NCBI GenBank assembly: GCA_022841345.1
Contig: JALHRR010000008.1
Location: forward strand, 19,804 to 83,803
DNA from: Saprospiraceae bacterium
GTDB taxonomy: Bacteria; Bacteroidota; Bacteroidia; Chitinophagales; Saprospiraceae
Length of the DNA stretch: 64,000 nucleotides
Direction of reading: 5' to 3'
In this document: positions 1-7,889 of the stretch, piece after piece
Layout: each line of letters starts with the position of its first letter
Position numbering within the stretch: the first letter of the stretch is position 1
Position numbers and translations under genes: made by a program
The notes under the pieces: generated by a model
Told to the model about the DNA's origin: nothing
Database searches by the model: none
Seen by the model: the letters and a program-made list of their open reading frames with translations, nothing else

Positions 1-588
1 CATTATCATCCAAACAGCCAGGCCAAGGGTAATTATCAAAGTCACTAAATTAATAATATGCTGACCTTTGAATCCAAAATCAGAGATCCTTCCGCTCAGT
101 TTACCCCAGGCGATCAAGCTGCCAGACAAGGTAATTCCTCCCAATACCAATCCTGCAAATAAAATGCTCAAAATCCCTCTGGATACATAAGATGGAATGC
201 CACTTTGCGTATCCGCAGTCATTCCGACAACAAATCCGGAATCAGATAATTTCATTAATTCTACCACAGAAATCAATGCTGCACTGGCTCCTCCTAATCC
301 ATTGAGCAAACTCACCATCTCGGGCATAGCTGTCATCTGAACTTTTTTGGCGATTAAAATGCCAATTAAGGTACCCAATGCCAGTGCTCCGATTATCCAA
401 ATTTGATTTTGTAATGCCTGGCCTGCTTCGTTTCTGTATAAAAATAATGTAGCCAGAATAGCTGCGATCATCCCCGCCCCTGCCCATTGATTTCCGGCAC
501 GTGAACTGGAAGGCTGGGACATCATTCGCAATCCGGTGATGAAGGAGACTACTGCCAGAATATACACGATGGATAAAATACTATTCAT
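1..588 (-). CDS. pntB: NAD(P) transhydrogenase subunit beta, N-terminal part (cut by window edge)
   Basis: Reads leftward from an ATG at 588 and stays open to base 1, so only the first ~196 residues are here (full PntB is ~460). The product is the membrane/NADP(H) subunit of proton-translocating transhydrogenase, which uses the proton gradient to make NADPH from NADH. Visible: hydrophobic helices near residues 1-20, 36-52 and 64-80, and the conserved PntB stretch MPEMVSLLNGLGG, followed by a GGITLSGSLIAWGKL-like segment. It is the last gene of a pntAA-pntAB-pntB set on the same strand, 192 bp after pntAB, a wide gap for co-transcribed subunits. Family assignment is firm; the C-terminal NADP domain cannot be seen. 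Confidence 0.93.
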   Translation of the reverse strand, partial: MNSILSIVYILAVVSFITGLRMMSQPSSSRAGNQWAGAGMIAAILATLFLYRNEAGQALQNQIWIIGALALGTLIGILIAKKVQMTAMPEMVSLLNGLGGASAALISVVELMKLSDSGFVVGMTADTQSGIPSYVSRGILSILFAGLVLGGITLSGSLIAWGKLSGRISDFGFKGQHIINLVTLIITLGLAVWMIM

Positions 589-610
589 ACTAATTCATTT
601 GGAAGGAGGT

Positions 611-669
611 AATCGGTTAATCGGTTAATCGGAGTGTGGAAAGCCGCTATTGGCTATTGGCTATTGACT
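611..669. repeat. Compound short tandem repeat between pntB and pntAB
   Basis: The 192-bp pntAB-pntB spacer holds about three copies of the 8-mer TAATCGGT/TAATCGG (611-632), the word GGAGTGTGG, and then three copies of the 7-mer GCTATTG (645-669). The reverse-strand words (GATTAACC, CCACACTCC, AATAGCC) recur in other spacers of this window. I see no gene in it. Confidence 0.8.
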
Positions 670-780
670 AACAGCCGGAGTGTGGGTTTGAGTCTTGGGT
701 GAGGTAGGTGATTTGTTGAGTCCTTCGGGGCGATAAATTGTTAGCAGCCGACAGAGCTCTTGGAAACGGTTAATTGAGGA

Positions 781-1095
781 CTATTTCTCAGCTTTCGGGG
801 CTTCCTTCTTCTTAAACATATGCAACATCCTGTCAGTCACTGCGAAGCCGCCTACTACATTGATCATGCCGGCCAGAACTGCCAGAAAGCCCAGACTTAG
901 TGCCAGATAATTGTCTGGTTCTACCTGTCCCATTACGATCATAGCTCCTATAATGACCACTCCGCTGATCGCATTGGCATGGCTCATGAGGGGTGTATGC
1001 AGGACCGAAGGCACCTTATTAATCACTGAGAAGCCCAGAAAAATCACCAGGATCAGGATATAAATCATGGATTCATTTGCGAGTAACCAATTCAT
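781..1095 (-). CDS. pntAB: NAD(P) transhydrogenase subunit alpha part 2 (membrane)
   Basis: A 104-residue, highly hydrophobic protein with three predicted membrane helices (about 9-25, 40-56, 63-81) and the conserved segment VPSVLHTPLMSHANAISG typical of the membrane domain of transhydrogenase alpha. A separate small gene indicates the three-polypeptide arrangement known from Rhodospirillum rubrum and many Bacteroidota. It would pair with PntB in the inner membrane to form the proton channel. It lies 229 bp downstream of pntAA on the same strand. The charged lysine-rich C-terminus is normal for this subunit. Confidence 0.93.
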   Translation of the reverse strand: MNWLLANESMIYILILVIFLGFSVINKVPSVLHTPLMSHANAISGVVIIGAMIVMGQVEPDNYLALSLGFLAVLAGMINVVGGFAVTDRMLHMFKKKEAPKAEK

Positions 1096-1152
1096 AATCA
1101 GATATTTTAATGAATAATTCTAATGTGCATTCGATGGAATCTTAAACTCCTG

Positions 1153-1272
1153 GTTTTGTCATCATTTTTGCTTAATAGAAGCAAAAATGCCGCCAAAACA
1201 AATGTATTAATTCAATTTACCCCGGATTTCCATCCGGGGCTACTCTTTGTTAAACCCCTATTCGGGGTTTTA
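1153..1272. repeat. Dispersed palindromic repeat, copy 1
   Basis: Lies in the pntAA-pntAB spacer. 1153-1173 and 1179-1199 form a near-perfect inverted repeat (core CATTTTTGCTT/AAGCAAAAATG, 5-base loop). It is followed by a CCCCGGAT/ATCCGGGG hairpin (about 1219-1239) and an ACCCC/GGGGT hairpin (about 1254-1268). The reverse complement matches 49465-49606 element by element, so this is a dispersed repeat family rather than a unique terminator. Confidence 0.75.
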
Positions 1273-1324
1273 TTTACTGTTCAAGTTATCAATTCGTCAA
1301 TCTATCTCAAATCTGCCATTTCTA

Positions 1325-2437
1325 TCAGAAACTAAAACGTTCGTTGACCATTTTACCCTCGTGAGTAAGACAGGACCCTTTAATTAAATCATCCTCCCAG
1401 TTGATGGTCCATTTACCTTCATTATCCAGCATAAGACCAAGAAAGTTCACGATATTTTTGCTGTACAGATAGCTGGAATCTGCAGGAACCCTGGATGGCA
1501 GGGAACTGTCGCCGATGATCTGTACACCATGTTTATAGACTGTTTCTCTGTTGACAGAAAATGGCGTATTTCCCCCTGTCACTGCAGCCAGATCGATGAT
1601 GATAGAACCTTCCCGCATAGATTGTAACATGGGCTCATCAATTAAAATAGGAGCTTGCCTACCCGGGATTTGTGCTGTCGTAATGACAATGTCCGCTTTG
1701 GCAGCGTGTTCAGCTATTTTGTTTCTTTGGCGTGTTTGATAATCTTTATCTTGTTCGACTGCATAACCACCGGCTTTGGAAGCATCTGCGGCGCCTTCAA
1801 CTTCGATGAATTTTGCTCCGAGACTCTGGACTTCCTCTTTGACGGCCGGGCGGGTATCGAACACTTCCACGACTGCACCCAATCTGCGGGCCGTTGCAAT
1901 TGCCTGAAGTCCTGCCACTCCGGCTCCCAAAACAAGAATTTTTGCCGGCTTGGTAGTTCCTGCCGCAGTGATGAACATTGGAAAACATCTTGGATATAAA
2001 TCAGCTGCCAGCAATACTGCCTGATATCCGGCTATGTTTGCCTGAGAGCTCAGAACATCCATGGATTGTGCTCTGGTAGTACGGGGAAGCATGTCCAGAG
2101 AAAACATGGTTATACCCTGATCCATACAAGATTGCACAAAATCTTTATTGCTGAATGGCTGAAACTGTCCTATCAGTATTCCTCCCCTCATTGACTGCAA
2201 ATCATCAGCTGGTATTGGATGGATTGCAACTACAACTTTTGAATTCTTTAGCACTTCATTCCTGTCCATGAGCTTACAGCCTATGCGTGCATAAGCATCA
2301 TCTTCAAAGAATGCGGCATTACCGGCGGATCTTTGATAAAGGATTTCTGTATGTTTTTGAATGAGATTTCCGGCCAGGTCCGGTACCAGAGCAACTCTGG
2401 TTTCGGGCTGTGGTTCAGTGAGTACGCCTATAGTCAT
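1325..2437 (-). CDS. pntAA: NAD(P) transhydrogenase subunit alpha part 1 (NAD-binding)
   Basis: 370 residues, close to the ~380 usual for the separate soluble alpha-1 subunit. It binds NAD(H) and hands hydride to the NADP domain of PntB. It has the alanine dehydrogenase/PNT N-terminal domain (about 1-135, ending in the conserved RAQSMDVLSSQANIAGY region) and a Rossmann domain with GAGVAGLQAI at about 172-181. ATG at 2437 is preceded by a weak purine-rich stretch. It is the first gene of the pnt set. Together the three subunits supply NADPH, which would serve biosynthesis such as the ketoreductase steps of the pigment cluster (inference). Confidence 0.94.
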   Translation of the reverse strand: MTIGVLTEPQPETRVALVPDLAGNLIQKHTEILYQRSAGNAAFFEDDAYARIGCKLMDRNEVLKNSKVVVAIHPIPADDLQSMRGGILIGQFQPFSNKDFVQSCMDQGITMFSLDMLPRTTRAQSMDVLSSQANIAGYQAVLLAADLYPRCFPMFITAAGTTKPAKILVLGAGVAGLQAIATARRLGAVVEVFDTRPAVKEEVQSLGAKFIEVEGAADASKAGGYAVEQDKDYQTRQRNKIAEHAAKADIVITTAQIPGRQAPILIDEPMLQSMREGSIIIDLAAVTGGNTPFSVNRETVYKHGVQIIGDSSLPSRVPADSSYLYSKNIVNFLGLMLDNEGKWTINWEDDLIKGSCLTHEGKMVNERFSF

Positions 2438-3038
2438 TCCTTGGAGTATTTCTTGCGTCCTAAGTTATTGGAAAAATGAATTGCTTGTATTTTTAAACAA
2501 ATAATATTTGCCTGAGAGGGATATTACGTGATAATTGTGGTGAATTTCACCTGGAAATAATTGGAGTTGAGGTAAGCTTCGCTTCAAGAATTTGAGTAAA
2601 GATAGTGTGTGTCGCTTCGCGCCGTGTGTGCCTACTGCATTCTGCAGTGCGGGTTGCGGTTCGCGTAGCTCACGGGATGCATTGTGAGTGGGGTGAGAGA
2701 GTGTAAAACTGCCGGTGGGTGAGTGATAAATATGCGGCAAAAGCCTTTCGGCTCTTAGCTAATAGCTTGTTGGAAAACAGCCTGGTTGACCGCAAGTATA
2801 TGGTACTTTCATGTTTTCCGGGGTAAATGACATATCTAAACGAACTCCGAAGGTGTTCAACATAATAAAGCCTGGGAAACATGCACTATAAACAAGAGAT
2901 AGCAGAAGTATTTGTTCCAGCTACAGCATCTGCCCCACCTTATTTTTCAGAGTCTATCCAGCTCAATTCTTACAGATTTAACATTCATCTCACATTTAAC
3001 TCATAACTTTATCGTTTAATTCATGTTTATCTGCATCA
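2438..3038. other. Gene-free spacer upstream of the ABC exporter
   Basis: About 600 bp between divergently transcribed pntAA and the ABC exporter. Short open frames here show no family resemblance, and their codon content looks like spacer. The middle (about 2600-2720) is GT-rich and low in complexity, like other spacers in this window. A near-consensus -7 box (TAACTTTA, about 3004-3011) could serve the exporter. I saw nothing else. Confidence 0.5.
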
Positions 3039-4805
3039 GTGAAAAGTCTTTACGCCATCAATAAATATTTCTATCGGTATCGCTGGCGCTTGCTGATAGG
3101 AACCCTCTTTGTAATTGCCTCCAATTACTTCATGATCCTGCAACCACAGCTCATCAGGGATGCACTGAACATGGTGGTCGAAGATCTGAAACTCAGCCCA
3201 GAAGAGCTTGCAATTCAGGATCGGGATATGACAAAATCGCTGATGATATTCGCGGCTTATGTATTTGGAGCGGCTATTCTGATGGGAATTTTCATGTTCA
3301 TGATGCGGCAGACTATCATCGTCGTTTCCAGATTGATCGAGTATGATATGCGCAAGGATATTTATGAGCATTATCAGAAATTGCACCTTGGTTTTTACCG
3401 GCAGAATAAAACCGGAGACCTCATGGCCCGCATCACAGAGGATGTGTCCAAGGTAAGGATGTATCTCGGCCCGGCCTTGTTATATGCCATAAATATAGTG
3501 TCCCTCTTCGTCATGGTAACTTATGCCATGTTCAGTGTGAATACTGAGCTTGCGATTTATAGTTTACTACCATTACCCATTCTATCGGTATCTATTTACT
3601 TCGTATCAGCTATCATCAACAAGAAAAGTGAATTGATTCAAAAGCAATTATCGGTACTCAATTCAACCTCTCAGGAAGTGTTTTCCGGGATTCGGATTGT
3701 CAAATCTTTTGTGCAGGAGAAACAAATCGGACAACGATTTGCAGATCAAACAGAAGTATATAAAGAAAAATCTCTGGGACTCGCCAGAATAGATGCACTT
3801 TTCGGCCCCCTGATGTTGCTGATTATCGGCGCAAGTACGATTCTGACCATTTACTTCGGGGGTAAACAGGTCATTGCCGGAACATTGCAAGCCGGTAATA
3901 TTGCTGAATTTGTGATCTACGTAAATATGCTTACCTGGCCCGTGACTTCCATTGGATGGATAGCATCTTTGGTGCAACAGGCTGCTGTTTCGCAGCGGAG
4001 GATCAACGAATTTTTGGATACAAAACCGGAGATAGTGAACCATAGCAATGAGATCTATCCTATCAACGGGCATGTTGTTTTTGATGATGTTTCATTTACC
4101 TATCCGGATACAGGAATCAAGGCGATTCAACATCTGAATCTGAATATCCAGCCTGGAGAACGAATTGCAATCGTCGGACGGACCGGATCCGGGAAGACGA
4201 CAATTGCTGACCTCTTGCTGAGAATGTATGATGTAGATTCCGGGAAAATATTGATTGATGACAAGCCTTTGGAACAGCATAATCTGGCGCATCTCAGAGA
4301 GAAAATCGGGTATGTCCCGCAGGATGTATTTTTATTTTCCGATAGTATCAGCAACAATATCGCATTTGGTACTGAAGACGCTGATCAGGAGAGGATAGAA
4401 AAATTCAGTCAACATGCACTGGTATATGACGACATCATTGGCTTCCCTAAAACTTTTGAAACTATGGTGGGTGAACGCGGTGTCACTTTATCAGGAGGGC
4501 AGAAACAAAGGGTATCCATAGCGAGAGCACTTATCAAAGATCCGGAGATCGTCATTCTGGATGACTCGCTATCGGCAGTCGATACTACTACAGAACAAAT
4601 GATTTTGCAATATCTCAATACTGCCCTGAAAGGTAAGACTGCCATCATCATAACTCACCGAATCTATGAGTCCATGGATTTTGATAAAATAGTGGTATTG
4701 GAAAATGGGACCATCGTAGAAGAGGGCACACATAGCGAACTACTTCAGAATCAGGGGTACTACGCCAGGATGTTTGAGCAGCAAAAGACTCATCCGGTAG
4801 AATAA
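3039..4805 (+). CDS. ABC exporter, fused membrane and ATPase domains
   Basis: 588-residue half-transporter of the MsbA/multidrug type. Residues ~1-310 hold six predicted helices. The ATPase follows with Walker A GRTGSGKTT (~378-386), Q-loop YVPQDVFLF, signature LSGGQKQRVSIARAL (~483), Walker B IVILDDSLSAVD and the H-loop ITHR. All catalytic elements are intact. Such exporters act as homo- or heterodimers in the inner membrane and pump lipids or hydrophobic compounds; the substrate cannot be told from sequence. The start is GTG at 3039; the ATG at 3023 is out of frame. It stands alone, with no partner half-transporter nearby. Confidence 0.92.
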   Translation: MKSLYAINKYFYRYRWRLLIGTLFVIASNYFMILQPQLIRDALNMVVEDLKLSPEELAIQDRDMTKSLMIFAAYVFGAAILMGIFMFMMRQTIIVVSRLIEYDMRKDIYEHYQKLHLGFYRQNKTGDLMARITEDVSKVRMYLGPALLYAINIVSLFVMVTYAMFSVNTELAIYSLLPLPILSVSIYFVSAIINKKSELIQKQLSVLNSTSQEVFSGIRIVKSFVQEKQIGQRFADQTEVYKEKSLGLARIDALFGPLMLLIIGASTILTIYFGGKQVIAGTLQAGNIAEFVIYVNMLTWPVTSIGWIASLVQQAAVSQRRINEFLDTKPEIVNHSNEIYPINGHVVFDDVSFTYPDTGIKAIQHLNLNIQPGERIAIVGRTGSGKTTIADLLLRMYDVDSGKILIDDKPLEQHNLAHLREKIGYVPQDVFLFSDSISNNIAFGTEDADQERIEKFSQHALVYDDIIGFPKTFETMVGERGVTLSGGQKQRVSIARALIKDPEIVILDDSLSAVDTTTEQMILQYLNTALKGKTAIIITHRIYESMDFDKIVVLENGTIVEEGTHSELLQNQGYYARMFEQQKTHPVE

Positions 4806-4908
4806 ACTTCTGATTATTAGTTTATTACAATTAATTCTAAGGAATAATAGCCATAAAATGAATTAATAAAATAAATTCCCCGGAGACCTATTTTTAAAAA
4901 TTATAATT

Positions 4909-4916
4909 TACTTTTG
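4909..4916 (+). promoter_or_regulatory. Bacteroidota-type -7 box (TACTTTTG)
   Basis: Exact match to TAnnTTTG, 55 bp upstream of the GTG start of the PUR-like gene. No clear TTG at the -33 spacing, so only half of the promoter is supported. Confidence 0.5.
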
Positions 4917-4970
4917 TGTAGATCATTAAGGATCTGATTTTCCTTCAGACAAAACAAAACATCGATAACA

Positions 4971-5360
4971 GTGGATAGTGAGAAAAATCAACACAAAACG
5001 GATAGTGTATATTCAAACAAAATCAAAGCCGGAAAAAGGCGTACGTACTTTTTTGATGTACGTCAGACAAGAGGCGATGATTACTACATAACGCTCACAG
5101 AAAGTACCAAAAAATTCAATGGAGAGGGTTACGAGAGGCACAAATTGTTTTTGTACAAAGAGGACTTCAACAGATTCATCAGTGGGTTGGAAGAAGTAAT
5201 CAACAAAGTAAAGACAGAGTACCTGCCTGATTACGATTACGATGAGTTTGAGAGAAGACAGGAAGAATGGGAAGCAAAACAAGAATCCGGAACGTTTGAG
5301 CTGGATGGGTATAATAATAACGTTAAAGAAGAAAAGGACGGAGAAGAAATTTCCTGGTAG
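4971..5360 (+). CDS. PUR-alpha-like DNA/RNA-binding protein (DUF3276)
   Basis: 129 residues. Residues ~15-85 (KIKAGKRRTYFFDVRQTR, then DYYITLTES and HKLFLYKEDFNRF) match the PUR family DNA/RNA-binding proteins (DUF3276) common in Bacteroidota, which carry a single PUR repeat of beta strands binding single-stranded nucleic acid. The C-terminus is acidic and probably disordered. The start is GTG at 4971. It is followed 130 bp later by an RRM protein, so two RNA-binding proteins are adjacent; joint regulation is only a guess. The precise cellular role of the family is unknown to me. Confidence 0.9.
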   Translation: MDSEKNQHKTDSVYSNKIKAGKRRTYFFDVRQTRGDDYYITLTESTKKFNGEGYERHKLFLYKEDFNRFISGLEEVINKVKTEYLPDYDYDEFERRQEEWEAKQESGTFELDGYNNNVKEEKDGEEISW

Positions 5361-5490
5361 ATTTTTCAGTCTTTTTGACAAAAAATTAGAATACAATCAG
5401 AGGCAGAAACAATCTTGCCAATGATTTTTAGGTACAGTAGCATTTAGTAGTTCACATGTTTATTTTTCAATTTTTAAATCAATCTCACTT

Positions 5491-6006
5491 ATGAACATTT
5501 ATGTCGGCAATCTGAACTTCAGATTGGCTGAACCGGATCTGATCAAAATGTTTGCCTTATATGGCGATGTCACCAATGTAAAAATTATCAGAGACCGCGA
5601 GACCGGCCGTAGCAAAGGATTTGCATTCGTAGAAATGCCTAATGACGAAGATGCGCGAAGAGCCATCCAAAGTCTACACGATACTGAATCTGGAGATCGC
5701 AGGATCGTAGTGAATGAAGCTGCTCCGGCTGGTACTCAGGAGAAAAAACCATATTCCGGCGGTGGAAACAGCGGTGGCGGAGGTGGTGGATACAATAAAG
5801 GCGGTGGATTCGGCGGCGGCGGTGGCGGCGGATACAAAAAACCTTATTCCGGTGGCGGAGGTGGAGGTGACAAGCCTTACAGATCAGGAGACCGTCCCCC
5901 TGCCCGCAACAACAGTAATGAACGCTACGATCGCAACAAATCAGGCAACTCCCAGAGACCAAACCGCGACGAACAACCAAGAGATGATTGGAGAGACAGA
6001 GATTAA
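5491..6006 (+). CDS. RRM-domain RNA-binding protein with glycine-rich tail
   Basis: 171 residues. The RNA-recognition motif spans ~1-80: RNP2 is IYVGNL (3-8) and RNP1 is KGFAFVEM (~43-50), with the aromatic residues that stack on RNA present. Residues ~90-135 are glycine-rich repeats (GGGG with YKKPYSGGG units). The end is Arg/Asp/Asn-rich (DRPPARNNSNERYDRNK). This layout matches the small glycine-rich RNA-binding proteins of cyanobacteria and Bacteroidota, often cold-induced RNA chaperones. A hairpin terminator follows directly. The glycine codons are GGC/GGT/GGA runs, so length variation between strains would be expected. Confidence 0.92.
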   Translation: MNIYVGNLNFRLAEPDLIKMFALYGDVTNVKIIRDRETGRSKGFAFVEMPNDEDARRAIQSLHDTESGDRRIVVNEAAPAGTQEKKPYSGGGNSGGGGGGYNKGGGFGGGGGGGYKKPYSGGGGGGDKPYRSGDRPPARNNSNERYDRNKSGNSQRPNRDEQPRDDWRDRD

Positions 6007-6035
6007 TACTCTTTTCCACAGTTATAATATAGAAG

Positions 6036-6068
6036 AAGCAATCGACGAAAGTTGGTTGCTTTTTTTTT
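6036..6068 (+). terminator. Rho-independent terminator after the RRM gene
   Basis: AAGCAATC (6036-6043) pairs with GGTTGCTT (6054-6061), 10-base loop, and runs into nine Ts. It ends the RRM transcript. Confidence 0.8.
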
Positions 6069-6295
6069 GAGAATATTTGAAAAAAGTCAAGGCCATGGCA
6101 TTTTTTTGCCTTAGATATTTTAAATTACCAATCTTTAATTTTCGTTTTCAAGCAATTCAATATACCTTTAGAATCTGCTTTTGTTTTTGCTTTTCTGGCA
6201 ATAGTGCATTTCTCTACCCTTTGAGAATCACTCCGATATTCAATACACTGACAGGCCATTGATTCCTGGAATTTGTTTATTTTAAATGAAAAATC

Positions 6296-7072
6296 ATGTC
6301 TTTACTAACAAGCATCTTTACTTTCATCCGGCAGCAAAGCATCAAGACAATTCTCTTATTCTTATTTATTATTCAGGGTAGTATTTTGAAGGCTCAACAA
6401 TTGATGATTGTTTATGAGTATAACCGCCTAGCTGTCCCGGCCGAAATCCTGAGATTTGTTCCCCAGATGGCGGAGGAAAAGACAATCATGAGGTTTTCAC
6501 TCTATATTAATAAAGGGAAATCAGTGTATTCTTCAGATAGTATCTATATCGATCAGGACCTTCCCCGTAAATCATTTTCTCCATGGTATTTTAAGCGAAT
6601 TTATAAAGACTATAATGAGGATTTATGGGTAGAAAATAGCGGAACACTCAAGAAAGGGTATTGTCTGGAAATGAATATCAATGAATTAAAAAAGAAATAT
6701 GCATTCTTAGACTGGGTGATCACTAAGGAAAAAATGTCTATTGCAGGAGTTGAGTGTGTCAAAGCAATCAGCAATAGCGGTAATCTTGCATGGTATGCTC
6801 CGGGCATTCCATATCCCGACGGGCCGGAACATGGCGTTTTTAATTTACCGGGGCTTGTTTTATGGTATGAAACTCCATATCACCAATGGAAGGCTGTGAA
6901 GACTAGTCTTGAAAAAAGAGAAATTAAGGCTCCGGATTGCATCCTGGATAAGAATGAAAAAAAAATCAGGATGGATGAAATGGAATTAGAGGACCTGAAG
7001 TATGAATCTGCTATTAAAATAGATAAAAATACTCCTTTGAAACAATGGTTGAAGTTTGAAACCAATAACTGA
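6296..7072 (+). CDS. GLPGLI family exported protein, copy 1
   Basis: 258 residues with a hydrophobic N-terminal segment (about 15-32, ending ..LKAQQ) that looks like a signal peptide. The diagnostic family segment is present near residue 180 as GPEHGVFNLPGLVLWYE, a variant of the G-L-P-G-L-I signature (TIGR01200-type proteins of Bacteroidota). These are periplasmic or surface proteins of unknown function, often encoded beside TonB-dependent outer-membrane receptors, as here. The next gene is a diverged tandem duplicate sharing WYAPGIPYPDGPEHG. ATG at 6296 is the only reasonable start. Confidence 0.88.
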   Translation: MSLLTSIFTFIRQQSIKTILLFLFIIQGSILKAQQLMIVYEYNRLAVPAEILRFVPQMAEEKTIMRFSLYINKGKSVYSSDSIYIDQDLPRKSFSPWYFKRIYKDYNEDLWVENSGTLKKGYCLEMNINELKKKYAFLDWVITKEKMSIAGVECVKAISNSGNLAWYAPGIPYPDGPEHGVFNLPGLVLWYETPYHQWKAVKTSLEKREIKAPDCILDKNEKKIRMDEMELEDLKYESAIKIDKNTPLKQWLKFETNN

Positions 7073-7076
7073 TAAG

Positions 7077-7829
7077 ATGAAAATTCAGCAATTAATCTTT
7101 TTCCTTAGGATCTCACTATGTATATGCTTTTCGTTTCAACCTGGCACAGCACTACACAGCCAACAACTATGTGTGGTCTATGAAGAATATACAACCTCCA
7201 ATATAGGTGAGTCTTTCAGACCCGGAGGAGGCAATCCAAATAATCACATCATCGCTATGTTTACACTACGAATCGGCAATGGAGTTTCATGGTATACAAG
7301 GGACAGCATTTATCTGAAGTTTGAAACGCCATTCAACGGATTTACTCCATGGACTACTGAATCTCTCTATAAAAACTATAATGAGGATGAATGGATTCAA
7401 ACTTTTGGAATATACATGGATGGTTATGCTGTGAAGAAGAAGTTATCTGAGGAACAATCTTTCAGGAAATATTACGATTGGATCATCACAGCAGAAAAAA
7501 AAGAAATCCTTGGGGTAGATTGTATAAAAGCAGAGGCAAAAAATGGAGATGTGGCATGGTATGCTCCCGGCATTCCCTACCCGGATGGTCCTGAGCATGG
7601 GGCTTTTAATTTACCTGGATTAGTTCTGGAATATGTCATGCCAAAAAGAAAATTTACAGCCAAATCTCTGGAATTCAAAAAATCAGAAATTAAAATACCG
7701 GAATTTAAATATGTAAAATCCGACATATCAATATTCATTGAGGAAGGATGGAAGAGCTTTCCAAAAAGTAAATCAATTTCACTTGACAAAGATACACCCT
7801 TGAATCAATGGTTGAAGTTTGAGCAATAA
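7077..7829 (+). CDS. GLPGLI family exported protein, copy 2
   Basis: Tandem paralogue of the preceding gene, 5 bp after its stop. The frame is open from a TTG at 7056, but ATG at 7077 gives a proper signal peptide (MKIQQLIFFLRISLCICF, ending near ..LHSQQ), so I use it (250 residues). It shares the core WYAPGIPYPDGPEHG, NLPGLVLEY and the C-terminal D-TPLNQWLKFE with copy 1, but the N-terminal halves have diverged. Likely co-transcribed with copy 1 and the outer-membrane protein that follows. Function unknown. Confidence 0.88.
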   Translation: MKIQQLIFFLRISLCICFSFQPGTALHSQQLCVVYEEYTTSNIGESFRPGGGNPNNHIIAMFTLRIGNGVSWYTRDSIYLKFETPFNGFTPWTTESLYKNYNEDEWIQTFGIYMDGYAVKKKLSEEQSFRKYYDWIITAEKKEILGVDCIKAEAKNGDVAWYAPGIPYPDGPEHGAFNLPGLVLEYVMPKRKFTAKSLEFKKSEIKIPEFKYVKSDISIFIEEGWKSFPKSKSISLDKDTPLNQWLKFEQ

Positions 7830-7889
7830 CTTAGATGTTACTCCTGGTAAAAGTTAAGAATGTTATTAACCAAGTTTAAAAAAAATTGA

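Noticed and set aside
1123..1335. Open frame on the plus strand across the pntAA-pntAB spacer
   Set aside because: It is made of the dispersed hairpin repeat; no ribosome site and no protein-like composition.
2465..2882. Two short open frames on the minus strand upstream of pntAA
   Set aside because: They overlap each other, show no family resemblance, and lie in a GT-rich low-complexity spacer.
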